Shown here in pieces: positions 4,742 to 5,297 of a stretch of DNA of 5,297 nt. Source of the stretch: Syntrophobacter sp. SbD2 (lineage in GTDB: Bacteria; Desulfobacterota; Syntrophobacteria; Syntrophobacterales; Syntrophobacteraceae). Made by a program: the position numbers and the translations under genes. The stretch is from contig OMSV01000123.1 in assembly GCA_900290385.1 (NCBI GenBank), forward strand, positions 1-5,297. The letters run 5' to 3'. Below the pieces are notes generated by a model. The model made no database searches, was not told the origin of the DNA, and saw only the letters and a program-made list of their open reading frames with translations. Within the stretch, counting starts at the first letter, position 1. Each line of letters starts with the position of its first letter.

Positions 4742-5297
4742 TTATCCCGCCCTGCCGGTTATGTAGTCTTCGGTGAGTTTCTGGCTCGGCCGGGTGAAGA
4801 TGGCCTCGGTTGCACTGAATTCGACCAATTCGCCCAGCCAGAACAAGCCCGTGTAATCGGAAGTACGTGATGCCTGCTGCATGTTGTGGGTCACAACGAC
4901 GATGGAGTAATCTTTTTTAAGCGACCCCATGAGTTCTTCAATCTGAAGGGTCGCAATCGGGTCCAGGGCTGAGCAGGGCTCATCCATCAGGATGACTTCG
5001 GGCTTTACGGCGATAGTTCGGGCGATGCAGAGTCTTTGCTGCTGGCCAAGAGACAGGCCCAGCGCATTTCCTTTCAACATGTCTTTGACCTCATCCCAGA
5101 GTACGGCGCTGCGAAGACTTCGTTCAACTATTTCGAAAAGGTCCACCCTGTCCGTGTGAAGTCCGAGCAGACGCGGCCCGAATGCGATGTTGTCGAAAAT
5201 GGACTGAGGAAAGGGGTTTGGGCGCTGAAAGACCATTCCTACCCGCCTGCGCAGTTCAACCACATCGGTGCCGGGGGAGTAGATGTCACGGCCGTCG
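4742..5297 (-). CDS. pstB: PstB, phosphate ABC transporter ATPase (5' part outside window)
   Basis: The visible 184 residues are the C-terminal two thirds of a roughly 250-residue cytoplasmic ATPase that powers the PstSCAB high-affinity phosphate importer. The frame is open to the right edge ([19 protein letters not shown]), so the apparent GTG start at 5263 is internal and Walker A lies beyond the window. Visible motifs: Q-loop [15 protein letters not shown], signature [16 protein letters not shown], Walker B VILMDEP, D-loop SALDP, and H-loop [34 protein letters not shown] and NMQQA are typical of PstB and separate it from other ABC ATPases. The signature has LSLGQ rather than LSGGQ, a variant I know from other PstB proteins and not a sign of inactivity. 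It ends GRAG-stop. pstSCA would be expected to the right, outside the window. Confidence 0.95.
   Translation of the reverse strand, partial: DGRDIYSPGTDVVELRRRVGMVFQRPNPFPQSIFDNIAFGPRLLGLHTDRVDLFEIVERSLRSAVLWDEVKDMLKGNALGLSLGQQQRLCIARTIAVKPEVILMDEPCSALDPIATLQIEELMGSLKKDYSIVVVTHNMQQASRTSDYTGLFWLGELVEFSATEAIFTRPSQKLTEDYITGRAG

Overview
The window suggests a mid-GC anaerobic bacterium. An electron-bifurcating NfnAB pair, a PstB with the LSLGQ variant signature and a GGAGGAC/AGAGGAC heptamer array would fit Desulfobacterota or a related deep anaerobic lineage. This is inferred from gene content only; there is no rRNA or marker gene to settle it.

Left part (1-1900) is accessory and decaying DNA, with everything recognisable on the minus strand. 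From right to left it holds: a broken internal fragment of a ComM/YifB Mg-chelatase-like gene (about 1425-1670) carrying an exact 29-bp tandem duplication; an 8-unit heptamer array (1344-1400) that abuts the fragment's broken end; a cluster of small hairpins (1244-1333); a near-consensus promoter (1191-1218); a dead IS1595-family transposase (510-1166) with a frameshift at an A6 run and a deletion that removed most of the catalytic core; and an intact 130-codon ORF of unknown function (4-396) containing a perfect 15-bp inverted repeat. The 130-codon ORF may be a passenger of the insertion element, but I could not define the element ends.

Middle part (1900-4258) is the core of the window. nfnA and nfnB are on the plus strand, with the stop codon of one directly followed by the start codon of the other. 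Together they encode the small and large subunits of NADH-dependent reduced ferredoxin:NADP+ oxidoreductase (Nfn), a soluble flavin-based electron-bifurcating enzyme linking the NADH, NADPH and ferredoxin pools. A 20-bp inverted repeat (1841-1860) lies in the AT-rich leader and could be an operator.

Right part (4259-5297) has a 483-bp gap without a convincing gene, containing a near-palindrome and a hairpin, and then the 3' part of pstB on the minus strand. PstB is the ATPase of the high-affinity phosphate ABC transporter; its Walker A region lies beyond the window. nfnB and pstB converge, and the phoU gene that commonly follows pstB is not present in the gap.

I see no clear sign of a wholly new system. 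The most informative oddities are the layered decay of the left part (duplication, heptamer expansion, IS deletion) and the conserved-looking ORF next to the dead IS.
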